Part shown: positions 1 to 5,760 of the stretch, piece by piece
Numbering within the stretch: position 1 is the first letter of the stretch
How the letters are laid out: the number at the start of each line of letters is the position of its first letter
Assembly (NCBI GenBank): GCA_937871355.1
Contig: CALMPX010000301.1
Location: 1 to 5,760 of the forward strand
Direction of reading: 5' to 3'
DNA: 5,760 nt
Source of the DNA: an uncultured Bdellovibrio sp.
GTDB lineage: Bacteria > Bdellovibrionota > Bdellovibrionia > Bdellovibrionales > Bdellovibrionaceae
The notes under the pieces: model-generated
Told to the model about the DNA's origin: nothing
Database searches by the model: none
What the model saw: only the letters and a program-made list of their open reading frames with translations
Made by a program: the position numbers and the translations under genes

Positions 1-735
1 TCAAGAATCAATAAAGCATCAGATGATGCGGTTGGTTCGGCTATTTCTGAAAATTTTAAATCTCAACTCAGAGGGATTAAACAAGCGAACCGGAATGCTC
101 AAGATGGTATATCGATGATTCAAATTTCTGAAGGTGGCCTCGCTGAAATTAGTAATAACCTTATTCGTTTACGTGAGTTGGCGATGCAAGCCGCCTCAGA
201 TACAAACAGTGATAGAGAGCGTTCTTTGATAAATACGGAATATAAACAGTTATTATCAGAAATTGATCGCATATCTGGTTCGACAGAGTTTAACGGAACT
301 CCGTTATTATCTGGAGTAGGAGAAAAAATCGATTTTCAAGTGAATACAAAAAATTCACAAGATATTGATCGCATATCGTATGATCCATCTAAAGCGGATA
401 CGACGACGATTTCTTTGGGTGTTAATTTTTGTGATGTGGGAACGAAATTAGGAGCACAGGAATCATTAACAAATATAGATGATGCTCTTAATCACGTAAA
501 TGGTATTCGATCGAATTTAGGAGCGATGCAATCGCGTTTAAATTCAACTGTCGAGACCTTAATGGAAAGTGAGCAAAACATTGCGACAGCGAATTCGAGA
601 ATTAAAGATGCGGATATTGCGCAAGAAAGTTCAGAATATGCAAAGCAAAATGTACTGATGCAATCGGGAACTGCGATACTAGCCCAAGCTAATCAGCAAA
701 ATAGCTTGGCATTAAGTTTGTTACAAAAAAGTTAA
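1..735 (+). CDS. fliC: Flagellin, 5'-truncated by the window edge
   Basis: Flagellar filament subunit, exported by the flagellar type III system and polymerised outside the cell. The open frame runs from base 1, so 244 codons are visible. Alignment with the next gene puts the first visible residue at about position 36, so roughly 35 N-terminal residues are missing. The N-terminal D0/D1 domain shows SRINKASDDA and LIRLRELAMQAASDT. The C-terminal domain shows LGAQESL, SRIKDADIAQESS and LAQANQQNSLALSLL. There is no D2/D3 insert, matching short flagellins. Oddities compared with its neighbour: the normally conserved DDAAGLAISENLKAQ reads DDAVGSAISENFKSQ, there is a cysteine at 430-432 (visible residue 144), and the tail is LLQKS. 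It lies 140 bases upstream of a second flagellin on the same strand. The family call is secure. Whether it is a major or minor filament subunit cannot be told from sequence. Confidence 0.96.
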   Translation, partial: SRINKASDDAVGSAISENFKSQLRGIKQANRNAQDGISMIQISEGGLAEISNNLIRLRELAMQAASDTNSDRERSLINTEYKQLLSEIDRISGSTEFNGTPLLSGVGEKIDFQVNTKNSQDIDRISYDPSKADTTTISLGVNFCDVGTKLGAQESLTNIDDALNHVNGIRSNLGAMQSRLNSTVETLMESEQNIATANSRIKDADIAQESSEYAKQNVLMQSGTAILAQANQQNSLALSLLQKS

Positions 736-802
736 TAAGTGAATTTTAACAGATAAGATTTTTGTTAAGAAGAGCTTTTAAAAAAAAGAAGTGTTTTAAA
801 AA

Positions 803-824
803 CAGAAGGAAAGGATTCTTTCTG
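803..824 (+). promoter_or_regulatory. RNA hairpin in the spacer between the flagellin genes
   Basis: CAGAAGGAA (803-811) pairs with TTCTTTCTG (816-824) across an AGGA loop, giving nine consecutive pairs with one G-U in the + strand RNA. On the minus strand that pair becomes an A-C mismatch, so the structure favours + strand transcripts. No U-run follows, so it is not an intrinsic terminator for the upstream gene. It sits about 50 bases before the second flagellin start. It could be a 5' leader structure affecting stability or translation, or a 3' stabiliser or processing site for the upstream message; this role is inference. I found no convincing sigma-28 or sigma-70 promoter in 736-875. Confidence 0.45.
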
Positions 825-863
825 CGACCAAGGAAAGGTAATGTTCACGGATGATATTTAAAC

Positions 864-870
864 AAGGAGG
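864..870 (+). promoter_or_regulatory. Strong Shine-Dalgarno site of the second flagellin
   Basis: AAGGAGG, a near-perfect anti-16S complement, ends five bases before the ATG at 876. It fixes that start codon and predicts high translation, as expected of an abundant filament protein. It is stronger than the ribosome sites of the other genes in the window. Confidence 0.85.
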
Positions 871-875
871 ATAGA

Positions 876-1712
876 ATGGGATTACGTATAGCAACAAACG
901 TATCCGCATTGAACGCACAGAGAAATTTATTTTCTGTAGGAAATGCGCAACAATCTGCGATGGCTCGATTAGCATCGGGATACAGAATTAACAAAGCATC
1001 AGACGATGCCGCTGGTTTAGCGATCAGTGAAAACTTAAAGGCTCAGATTCGTGGTTTTAAACAAGCGAATCGAAATGCCAATGACGGGATCTCTTTAGTG
1101 CAGGTCGCCGAAGGTGGTATGAGCGAAGTATCAAATATGTTGATCCGCCTGCGCGAGCTGGCGATGCAATCAGCATCAGATACTCTCAGTGATAACGAAC
1201 GGAAGTTTACTAACATTGAGTATCAACAACTCAAAGAAGAAATCGACCGAACGGCGAATTCAACGAAATACAATGGCGTTGGCTTATTGAATGGACAGAG
1301 TGCCAAATACGACTTCCACGTCGGAAATGGTAATAATGAATTCGAAGATAGAATTAGTTTTGACACTTCAGTCGGAAACGCAACGCTTGAAGGGCTTGGT
1401 ATCGGCGAAATAACCGTCGAGAATAAACTCGGAGCTCAGCAAAGTTTAGCCTTCTTAGATGAAGCTATTAATAGAGTTAACGGAGCGAGAGCAAACTACG
1501 GAGCTTTACAGACCCGATTGCAATCGACAGCGGAATACTTAATGGTTGCAGAGGAAAATTACTCAGCAGCAAACTCGAGAATTCGTGATACGGATATGGC
1601 GGCAGAGTCGTCAAACTTAGCAAAAAGTAGCATCATGCAACAAGCAGCTACTTCAGTGTTAAGCCAGGCGAATTCTCAACAACAATTAGCTTTGAAGTTG
1701 CTAGCAAGCTAA
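876..1712 (+). CDS. fliC: Flagellin (complete)
   Basis: Complete 278-residue flagellar filament subunit. The start MGLRIATNVSALNAQRNL is the classical flagellin N-terminus and is preceded by AAGGAGG. The N-terminal D0/D1 domain covers about residues 3-140 and includes RINKASDDAAGLAISE at 37-52 and LIRLRELAMQ at 89-98, the stretch equivalent to the TLR5-contact helix of enteric flagellins. The C-terminal D1/D0 domain covers about 186-277, with SRIRDTDMAAESSNLAKS and SVLSQANSQQQLALKLL. Only a short linker joins them, so the surface D2/D3 domains of enterobacterial flagellins are absent. That length is typical of the sheathed flagella of Bdellovibrio-type bacteria (family knowledge). It has no cysteine, unlike its upstream paralogue. 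An intrinsic terminator follows, so the pair ends here. By eye it is similar to the upstream copy over its whole length, consistent with old tandem duplication. Confidence 0.98.
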   Translation: MGLRIATNVSALNAQRNLFSVGNAQQSAMARLASGYRINKASDDAAGLAISENLKAQIRGFKQANRNANDGISLVQVAEGGMSEVSNMLIRLRELAMQSASDTLSDNERKFTNIEYQQLKEEIDRTANSTKYNGVGLLNGQSAKYDFHVGNGNNEFEDRISFDTSVGNATLEGLGIGEITVENKLGAQQSLAFLDEAINRVNGARANYGALQTRLQSTAEYLMVAEENYSAANSRIRDTDMAAESSNLAKSSIMQQAATSVLSQANSQQQLALKLLAS

Positions 1713-1750
1713 ATGTAAAGAATTAAGAACGTTTTATCATCCACTTGTAA

Positions 1751-1795
1751 CCGCAGAATTCAGTTTTGACTGAAGTCTGCGGTTTTTTATTTTTT
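1751..1795 (+). terminator. Intrinsic terminator after the flagellin genes
   Basis: CCGCAGAATTCAGT (1751-1764) pairs with ACTGAAGTCTGCGG (1769-1782) around a TTTG loop, a 14-position stem with a single A-G mismatch. It is followed directly by TTTTTTATTTTTT (1783-1795). It lies 38 bases past the flagellin stop and separates the flagellin unit from the envelope operon. The remaining stretch 1796-1967 holds no gene I can support and no convincing promoter, though the promoter of the downstream operon is expected there. Confidence 0.93.
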
Positions 1796-1967
1796 CCACA
1801 CTCGGACGGCATCCCTCGTCAATACGCCGCCCTAATTGTATCATTGTAAAACACTTCGTCACTTTACCTGGTTTAAAATCGATATAAGCCAATTCAACTG
1901 GAATAGTATTCGCAAATCCTCTTACGAAATCTTAAATGGTTACGTTTCATCGTAGGAGCTCGTAGAT

Positions 1968-3323
1968 ATGGTTACGCCACTTTTGAAAAAATTGGTTTTA
2001 TCAGCAGCGTATTTATTAGCTGTTGGAGCTCTCAGTATGAGTTGTGCCAAAAAGGCAGACGATCTTGTCATAGAAACCCCTTCGTACTTTGGAGCCGGAG
2101 CTAATGAGGCCACATTTAATTTTAATGCCCGGATCGTAGTAAGTAAATCGACGGGTGAGCCCACCGAAGATTCTATTCGCAGTTCAGTTAAATACGCTAT
2201 GAAGTTCGTACTAGGTAGTATTCATGATCAAGGCGCAGTTTACGCAGGATATGAAACTAAGATTAATAATTTTGAAATTTTGTCGAATGGCGATTATCTC
2301 GTTTATTACAATTTGAGTGGTAAGGGTGTATTTAAAACGGGACTCACTTCGATTCAATTTAATGTGCCGATTATGCCAGATAAATTATGGTCTTTATCGA
2401 AACAAAAATGTCATTCTTCAGATGAGGAAGTCGACGATGGAAATTTTTGGTATGCTTGGAATCCTGAAAAAGCACGTTGTCCCTTAATTAAAGATACTCA
2501 TTGGTTTAAAACGGACGTTGCACTGAAAGCGATTGCAGCTACAACGGATACTTATCCTGAATACGATCGTCTTATTGTTGATAATCAACTGGCAGTGACG
2601 ATGTATTTTGGATCAGCCAGCCACTCGAATACCAACTGGAATCCTTTAGATCCTCAATTAAAAGATGAGGGTGCAAGCGCTTATATACAGATGAGAAACT
2701 TTTTAATTAAGACTTTAGGTTACTCAACACGCACGATGACAGCTGAGGAGGTTCGCTCTCTTTATAGTTTGCGCAGTCAGCTTCAGATGCCATTTGCGGA
2801 AGAATTACTTAAAGCGACTCCGAGAGGAAATATTAGAATTCGGTTATTTTTTCTTGAGACAGCTTACTTAAATGATAAAAGCGCGGCTTTTCATTATATT
2901 TTAAAAGATTCTGTTAAAAACGAAGCCGTTATTTTGTATGACGGACACTCGGGTATTGGTCGAAATTTAAATTTAGATCGTATTGAATCGAATCATGGAT
3001 TTAAAATTCCATTTAATCCGAATTACCAAATCATTTATTTTGGAAGTTGTCTTCCTTATGCTTATTATACCGATTTATTTTTTAAACGTAAAATTACCCC
3101 AGACGATCCGAACGGAACGAAAAATTTAGATATTCTGGCGTATGCGAAAGAAGCTTACTTTGGTAACACAGAAAATTCACGTTTGATGTTGGCTTTAGAT
3201 AATTACATGCTCAACGGCAACAAAACCAGTTATCAAAAAATTATTACTGAGACACCAAAAGATTTCTTTGGCGTCATCGGAGATGAAGATAACTCTCTAC
3301 CCGAAGTTGTGACCCCGAAATAA
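1968..3323 (+). CDS. Exported, probably lipid-anchored protein with a candidate clan CD-like His/Cys dyad
   Basis: 451 residues, not recognised as a named family. AGGAG (1954-1958) lies nine bases before the ATG. The N-terminus is a signal sequence (LLKKLVLSAAYLLAVGA) ending LSMSC at Cys26. The lipobox is imperfect, with Ser at -3, so lipid anchoring is likely but not certain. Residues 160-166 read FWYAWNP between Cys148 and Cys171, a possible disulfide. The C-terminal half resembles a caspase/gingipain-like fold: a hydrophobic strand (LAVTMYFG, 208-215), a helix with NFLIKTLGYSTRTM, then a strand AVILYDGHSGIG with His327, and a strand YQIIYFGSC with Cys361. In clan CD peptidases the His and Cys each follow a hydrophobic strand, and the 34-residue spacing is in the gingipain range. 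Peptidase activity is inference. His is followed by Ser rather than the common Gly, so it could be an inactive relative or another alpha/beta fold. First gene of a likely three-gene envelope operon. Confidence 0.8.
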   Translation: MVTPLLKKLVLSAAYLLAVGALSMSCAKKADDLVIETPSYFGAGANEATFNFNARIVVSKSTGEPTEDSIRSSVKYAMKFVLGSIHDQGAVYAGYETKINNFEILSNGDYLVYYNLSGKGVFKTGLTSIQFNVPIMPDKLWSLSKQKCHSSDEEVDDGNFWYAWNPEKARCPLIKDTHWFKTDVALKAIAATTDTYPEYDRLIVDNQLAVTMYFGSASHSNTNWNPLDPQLKDEGASAYIQMRNFLIKTLGYSTRTMTAEEVRSLYSLRSQLQMPFAEELLKATPRGNIRIRLFFLETAYLNDKSAAFHYILKDSVKNEAVILYDGHSGIGRNLNLDRIESNHGFKIPFNPNYQIIYFGSCLPYAYYTDLFFKRKITPDDPNGTKNLDILAYAKEAYFGNTENSRLMLALDNYMLNGNKTSYQKIITETPKDFFGVIGDEDNSLPEVVTPK

Positions 3324-3353
3324 TTTAATTTAATTTTTAACAAAGGAAAATAT

Positions 3354-3650
3354 ATGAAAAAAAGTTTATTGGTTCTCTTAACGTTAATGATAGCTTCATC
3401 TGTCTTCGCCGGTGAGTTCACTGGCCGTATTCTCAATCTTAATCAAGATGAAGATGGTATGAAAGTGGTTATGGAGCTTGATAAAGAAAGTAATTCTCCA
3501 GTTTTACTATACTTGGATAACAAATCTAAAGATTTTTCTAAATCAATTGCCGATCTCAAAGCGGCTAAAGAAAATGCAGATAAAGTACAAATCACCACGA
3601 TGAATGGCGGATTAGCTCAAATCACTCAAATTAAAGTTTTAGGTAAATAG
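3354..3650 (+). CDS. Small secreted protein of unknown function
   Basis: 98 residues, not recognised. The start is supported by AAAGGA (3342-3347), six bases from the ATG, and by a clean signal peptide: MKKSLLVLLTLMIASSVFA with cleavage expected after Ala19 (V-F-A). The mature part is about 79 residues, with no cysteines or membrane segments. Its alternating pattern suggests a small beta-barrel: strands near GRILNL, KVVMELD and VLLYLD, a charged helix (KSIADLKAAKENA), then VQITTMN and ITQIKVLG. An OB-like fold is possible but is a guess. It lies 30 bases after the candidate peptidase lipoprotein and 7 bases before the L,D-transpeptidase, all exported, so a periplasmic role linked to one of them is plausible. 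Gene reality is well supported; function is not. Confidence 0.85.
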   Translation: MKKSLLVLLTLMIASSVFAGEFTGRILNLNQDEDGMKVVMELDKESNSPVLLYLDNKSKDFSKSIADLKAAKENADKVQITTMNGGLAQITQIKVLGK

Positions 3651-3657
3651 GCTCATT

Positions 3658-5172
3658 ATGAAAAAAATTATATTACCTACAATTTCAAGTCTTCTGATGG
3701 GTTTTACTGTCGCTGTTCAAGTTTATACGCCGATGGTTCAGGCTCAGGTGGCTGTGTCTCAGGCTCAGCAAAAACTTCAACGAATTCAGGCTTTAGCTCG
3801 TGCTCTGACTAACCATGGCTTGATGTATTCACTGTATTTAAATCCGGTAATCGAAGCGGAGCTCCAGGGTTTAGCTAATTCAAATAATTTAGCGGCCTTA
3901 GATCCACGATTGGCGGCTATCGTAGCTCGAATGGCCAGTGATTTGTCACGTGGACGTGTTTTGCCAACAGCGGTTGCAGATAAAGCTCCGATTAAAGCGA
4001 AAGCCTTTGCTCATCAGATTTCTGCGACTAATTATTTAAATGGATCTATTTCTTTAGAGCAGTTCATGGCAGTTGTGTCTCCGAAAAACCGTATTTATAT
4101 CGAAGCTTTAGCGGCATTAAAAACTGTTAATGATCTTAAAGCGCAAAATAAATGGTCGCCTAAGCCAGTCGGCTTGTCATTAGTGACGATTAAAAAAGGC
4201 TTAGTCAATGCGCCTGTTGTCTCTTATGCTCGTGCGCAGCTGGCTAATTTTGGCTATGCAAACAATATCTCAAACACAGTCGTAGATGCGGAATTGGATG
4301 CTGTGATTAAATCTTTTCAAACGGATAATGCATTAGTCTCTGATGGGATTGCGGGTCCCAATACGTGGAAAGCTTTAGATAAATCAGTTGATCAACTTAT
4401 TACGCAAGGGATGCTCAATTTAGATCGTACGCGTTGGTTACCAGATCAAAATGCGGCCGAATACATTTATGTTAATTTGGCTCTTCAAACTTTTCAATAC
4501 TTTCAAAATGAAACAGAAGCGATGTCGTTTAGAACTATCAATGGTCGGTTGGATCGTCAAACACCGATGCTGATCGATGTGGCTCGTGAAGTGGTGCTCA
4601 ATCCCACTTGGACAGTGCCACGTACGATTTTTGTAAAAGACAAATTATCTAAGCTACGTGAGACTTCTGGTGGATATGCATTAGATTTACATGCGCGTGT
4701 TTACAGTGATATCAACGGCCAAGAAGTTGATCCTTATTCGATCGATTGGAATCAAGATCCTTCTCGTTTGCCTTATACGTTGGTGCAATCTCCTGGTCCA
4801 TGGAATGCTTTAGGGCGTATTAAGTTTCCATTAACAAATGATTATGCCATTTACTTGCACGATACGAATGAAAGAAATTTATTTATTGAATCTGACCGTC
4901 TTCGGTCTTCGGGTTGTGTGCGTTTGCAAAAACCATTTGATCTCGGAGCTAAGTTATTAGCGGGAACAAATTGGACAGTGGATTCATTAATGGCCGCAAC
5001 AGAATTGGCTCCGGTGCAAGCTGAAAAACCAACAAGCCTTTCTTTAAAACGTAATGTTCCTGTTTACTTGGCTTATAAAACGCTAACTAAGTCAGGTAAT
5101 AAATTGATCAGCTCGAACGATCCGTATGCGATCGATGCGGCCATGTACAGTGTTATGTTCTCGGGAAAATAA
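3658..5172 (+). CDS. L,D-transpeptidase, YcbB-like, with peptidoglycan-binding domain
   Basis: 504-residue periplasmic enzyme expected to form 3-3 (meso-DAP to meso-DAP) peptidoglycan cross-links or related exchange reactions through a catalytic cysteine. A signal peptide ends near VQA at 27-29. An N-terminal scaffold region (about 35-180) precedes a peptidoglycan-binding domain at about 187-245, with SFQTDNALVSDGIAGPNTW as its core. The YkuD catalytic domain spans about 315-440. YcbB-type signatures are NPTWTVP (315-321), QSPGPWNALGRIKFP, LHDT with His401, and SSGCVRL with Cys420 and Arg422. All key catalytic residues are present. It is somewhat shorter than E. coli YcbB (LdtD). The ribosome site is weak and the start lies 7 bases after the previous stop, suggesting translational coupling. 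In Bdellovibrio, L,D-transpeptidases are known to modify prey wall; whether this one acts on self or prey wall is open. Confidence 0.95.
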   Translation: MKKIILPTISSLLMGFTVAVQVYTPMVQAQVAVSQAQQKLQRIQALARALTNHGLMYSLYLNPVIEAELQGLANSNNLAALDPRLAAIVARMASDLSRGRVLPTAVADKAPIKAKAFAHQISATNYLNGSISLEQFMAVVSPKNRIYIEALAALKTVNDLKAQNKWSPKPVGLSLVTIKKGLVNAPVVSYARAQLANFGYANNISNTVVDAELDAVIKSFQTDNALVSDGIAGPNTWKALDKSVDQLITQGMLNLDRTRWLPDQNAAEYIYVNLALQTFQYFQNETEAMSFRTINGRLDRQTPMLIDVAREVVLNPTWTVPRTIFVKDKLSKLRETSGGYALDLHARVYSDINGQEVDPYSIDWNQDPSRLPYTLVQSPGPWNALGRIKFPLTNDYAIYLHDTNERNLFIESDRLRSSGCVRLQKPFDLGAKLLAGTNWTVDSLMAATELAPVQAEKPTSLSLKRNVPVYLAYKTLTKSGNKLISSNDPYAIDAAMYSVMFSGK

Positions 5173-5182
5173 TTTTACTGAT

Positions 5183-5239
5183 CGATATTGAGTATAATAG
5201 AATATCGGCCTATCTGAAAAGGTGGGCTTTTTATTTTTT
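5183..5239 (+). terminator. Two-hairpin terminator region between convergent genes
   Basis: A perfect 7-bp hairpin, CGATATT (5183-5189) with AATATCG (5201-5207), is directly followed by a second one, GCCTATC (5208-5214) with GGTGGGC (5221-5227), which has two G-U pairs and a TGAAAA loop. TTTTTATTTTTT (5228-5239) follows, so the second is a + strand intrinsic terminator for the envelope operon. On the minus strand its G-U pairs become mismatches, so only the first hairpin could serve the opposing gene. The U-run overlaps the stop codon of that gene at 5231-5233. Confidence 0.75.
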
Positions 5240-5760
5240 AAGTTGGACACAATCAGCAAATTGATTTTTTTTTGATTCTAAAACAAACGAAAAACAATTT
5301 AAAAGAATCTCTTTATTAGAATTAATAAAGCGCGGATCGCTGAAGGCTGATGTGTGTGTGCCACCGTCGTTAAGAACTAAAGCCTTAGGCCCTGGCCATT
5401 TTTCATAATTTCTAATTCCGTTTTCTTTTTTAATCAGAGTATCTTTTGTGCCGTGAAAAAATAAAGCGGGAACTTGAGGTGTTTTGTCATAAGTTTTTTC
5501 TGCACTGTAGGTGTCATCGATCGTGAGGTAAACTAAAGGAATTAAAGGGTAAAGAAACCAGCGTTGTGATAATGCTGAACTTGCAGCGGACTGATAGGAT
5601 GTAAAAGATGAATCAAGAACAACCATCTGGGGTTGTTGATCATCCGGAAGCTCCTGCAACGTTCGGACTAAAACGTTTGAGCCTAAGCTTTGTCCGATCG
5701 CCATTAATTTTGTAGGTGCATATTGTTTATGAATATAATTAAAAACGGCTAAACCATCTT
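5231..5760 (-). CDS. Alpha/beta hydrolase, C-terminal part, start beyond the right edge
   Basis: Serine hydrolase of the alpha/beta fold with unknown substrate. The frame stays open to the window edge: before the Met at 5702-5704 it reads DGLAVFNYIHKQYAPTKL, a helix and strand that belong to the fold, so that Met is internal and the gene is truncated by the window. The nucleophile elbow is GQSLG, with Ser at 5687-5689. The acid is probably the Asp of FFHGTKD (5441-5443) and the histidine that of GGTHTSAF (5354-5356), so the triad is complete and in the usual order. LDSSFTS after the elbow resembles the Bem46/ABHD13-like branch (family knowledge, moderate confidence). A hydrophobic stretch, WFLYPLIPLVYL, lies in the expected lid region. 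The gene converges on the L,D-transpeptidase operon and is transcribed independently. The N-terminus, and with it any signal peptide, is not visible. Confidence 0.9.
   Translation of the reverse strand, partial: DGLAVFNYIHKQYAPTKLMAIGQSLGSNVLVRTLQELPDDQQPQMVVLDSSFTSYQSAASSALSQRWFLYPLIPLVYLTIDDTYSAEKTYDKTPQVPALFFHGTKDTLIKKENGIRNYEKWPGPKALVLNDGGTHTSAFSDPRFINSNKEILLNCFSFVLESKKNQFADCVQLKK

Noticed and set aside
749..756. ACAGATAA as a sigma-28 -10 element (compare GCCGATAA)
   Set aside because: The matching -35 element (TAAAGTTT-like) is absent at the proper spacing upstream, so a flagellar promoter cannot be claimed.
1863..1888. TTTACC and TATAAG as a sigma-70 type promoter before the envelope operon
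   Set aside because: The spacing is about 14 bases, too short for a normal promoter, and the matches are weak in AT-rich DNA.
1940..2164. Minus strand open frame of 74 codons
   Set aside because: It lies mostly inside the well-supported lipoprotein gene on the other strand, has no recognisable motif, and its product looks like a codon shadow.
3233..3436. Minus strand open frame of 67 codons
   Set aside because: It spans the end of one real gene and the signal peptide region of the next, with no family resemblance or plausible gene context.
5231..5704. Met at 5702-5704 as the start of the hydrolase
   Set aside because: It lies two residues before the GQSLG nucleophile elbow, and the frame continues upstream with fold-like sequence to the window edge.

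Overview
The window looks like chromosomal DNA from an AT-rich, flagellated, Gram-negative predator-type bacterium, most plausibly of the Bdellovibrio group. The grounds are two short (~280 aa) flagellin genes in tandem, as in the multi-flagellin sets of Bdellovibrio, followed by genes for exported envelope proteins that include a YcbB-type L,D-transpeptidase. The low G+C would fit an epibiotic or other AT-rich relative better than B. bacteriovorus itself. This assignment is inference from gene content; no rRNA or other phylogenetic marker is present.

Layout: (1) 1-735, the 3' part of a flagellin gene cut by the left edge. (2) 736-875, a spacer holding a strong RNA hairpin and the AAGGAGG ribosome site of the next gene. 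(3) 876-1712, a complete second flagellin, ended by a textbook intrinsic terminator at 1751-1795. (4) 1796-1967, non-coding leader. (5) 1968-5172, three same-strand genes with gaps of 30 and 7 bases, likely one operon: a 451-aa exported or lipid-anchored protein with a candidate clan CD-type His/Cys dyad (H327/C361), a 98-aa secreted protein of unknown function, and a 504-aa YcbB-like L,D-transpeptidase. (6) 5183-5239, a two-hairpin terminator region between convergent genes. (7) 5231-5760 on the minus strand, the C-terminal part of an alpha/beta hydrolase whose start lies beyond the right edge.

The flagellin pair supplies filament subunits. All three products of the central operon carry export signals, so this is an envelope or periplasm transcription unit. 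The L,D-transpeptidase acts on peptidoglycan, while the roles of the other two are not established. The most novel item is the first gene of that operon, which has the hallmarks of a divergent caspase/gingipain-like cysteine peptidase. No mobile elements, CRISPR arrays, tRNA or rRNA genes were seen.
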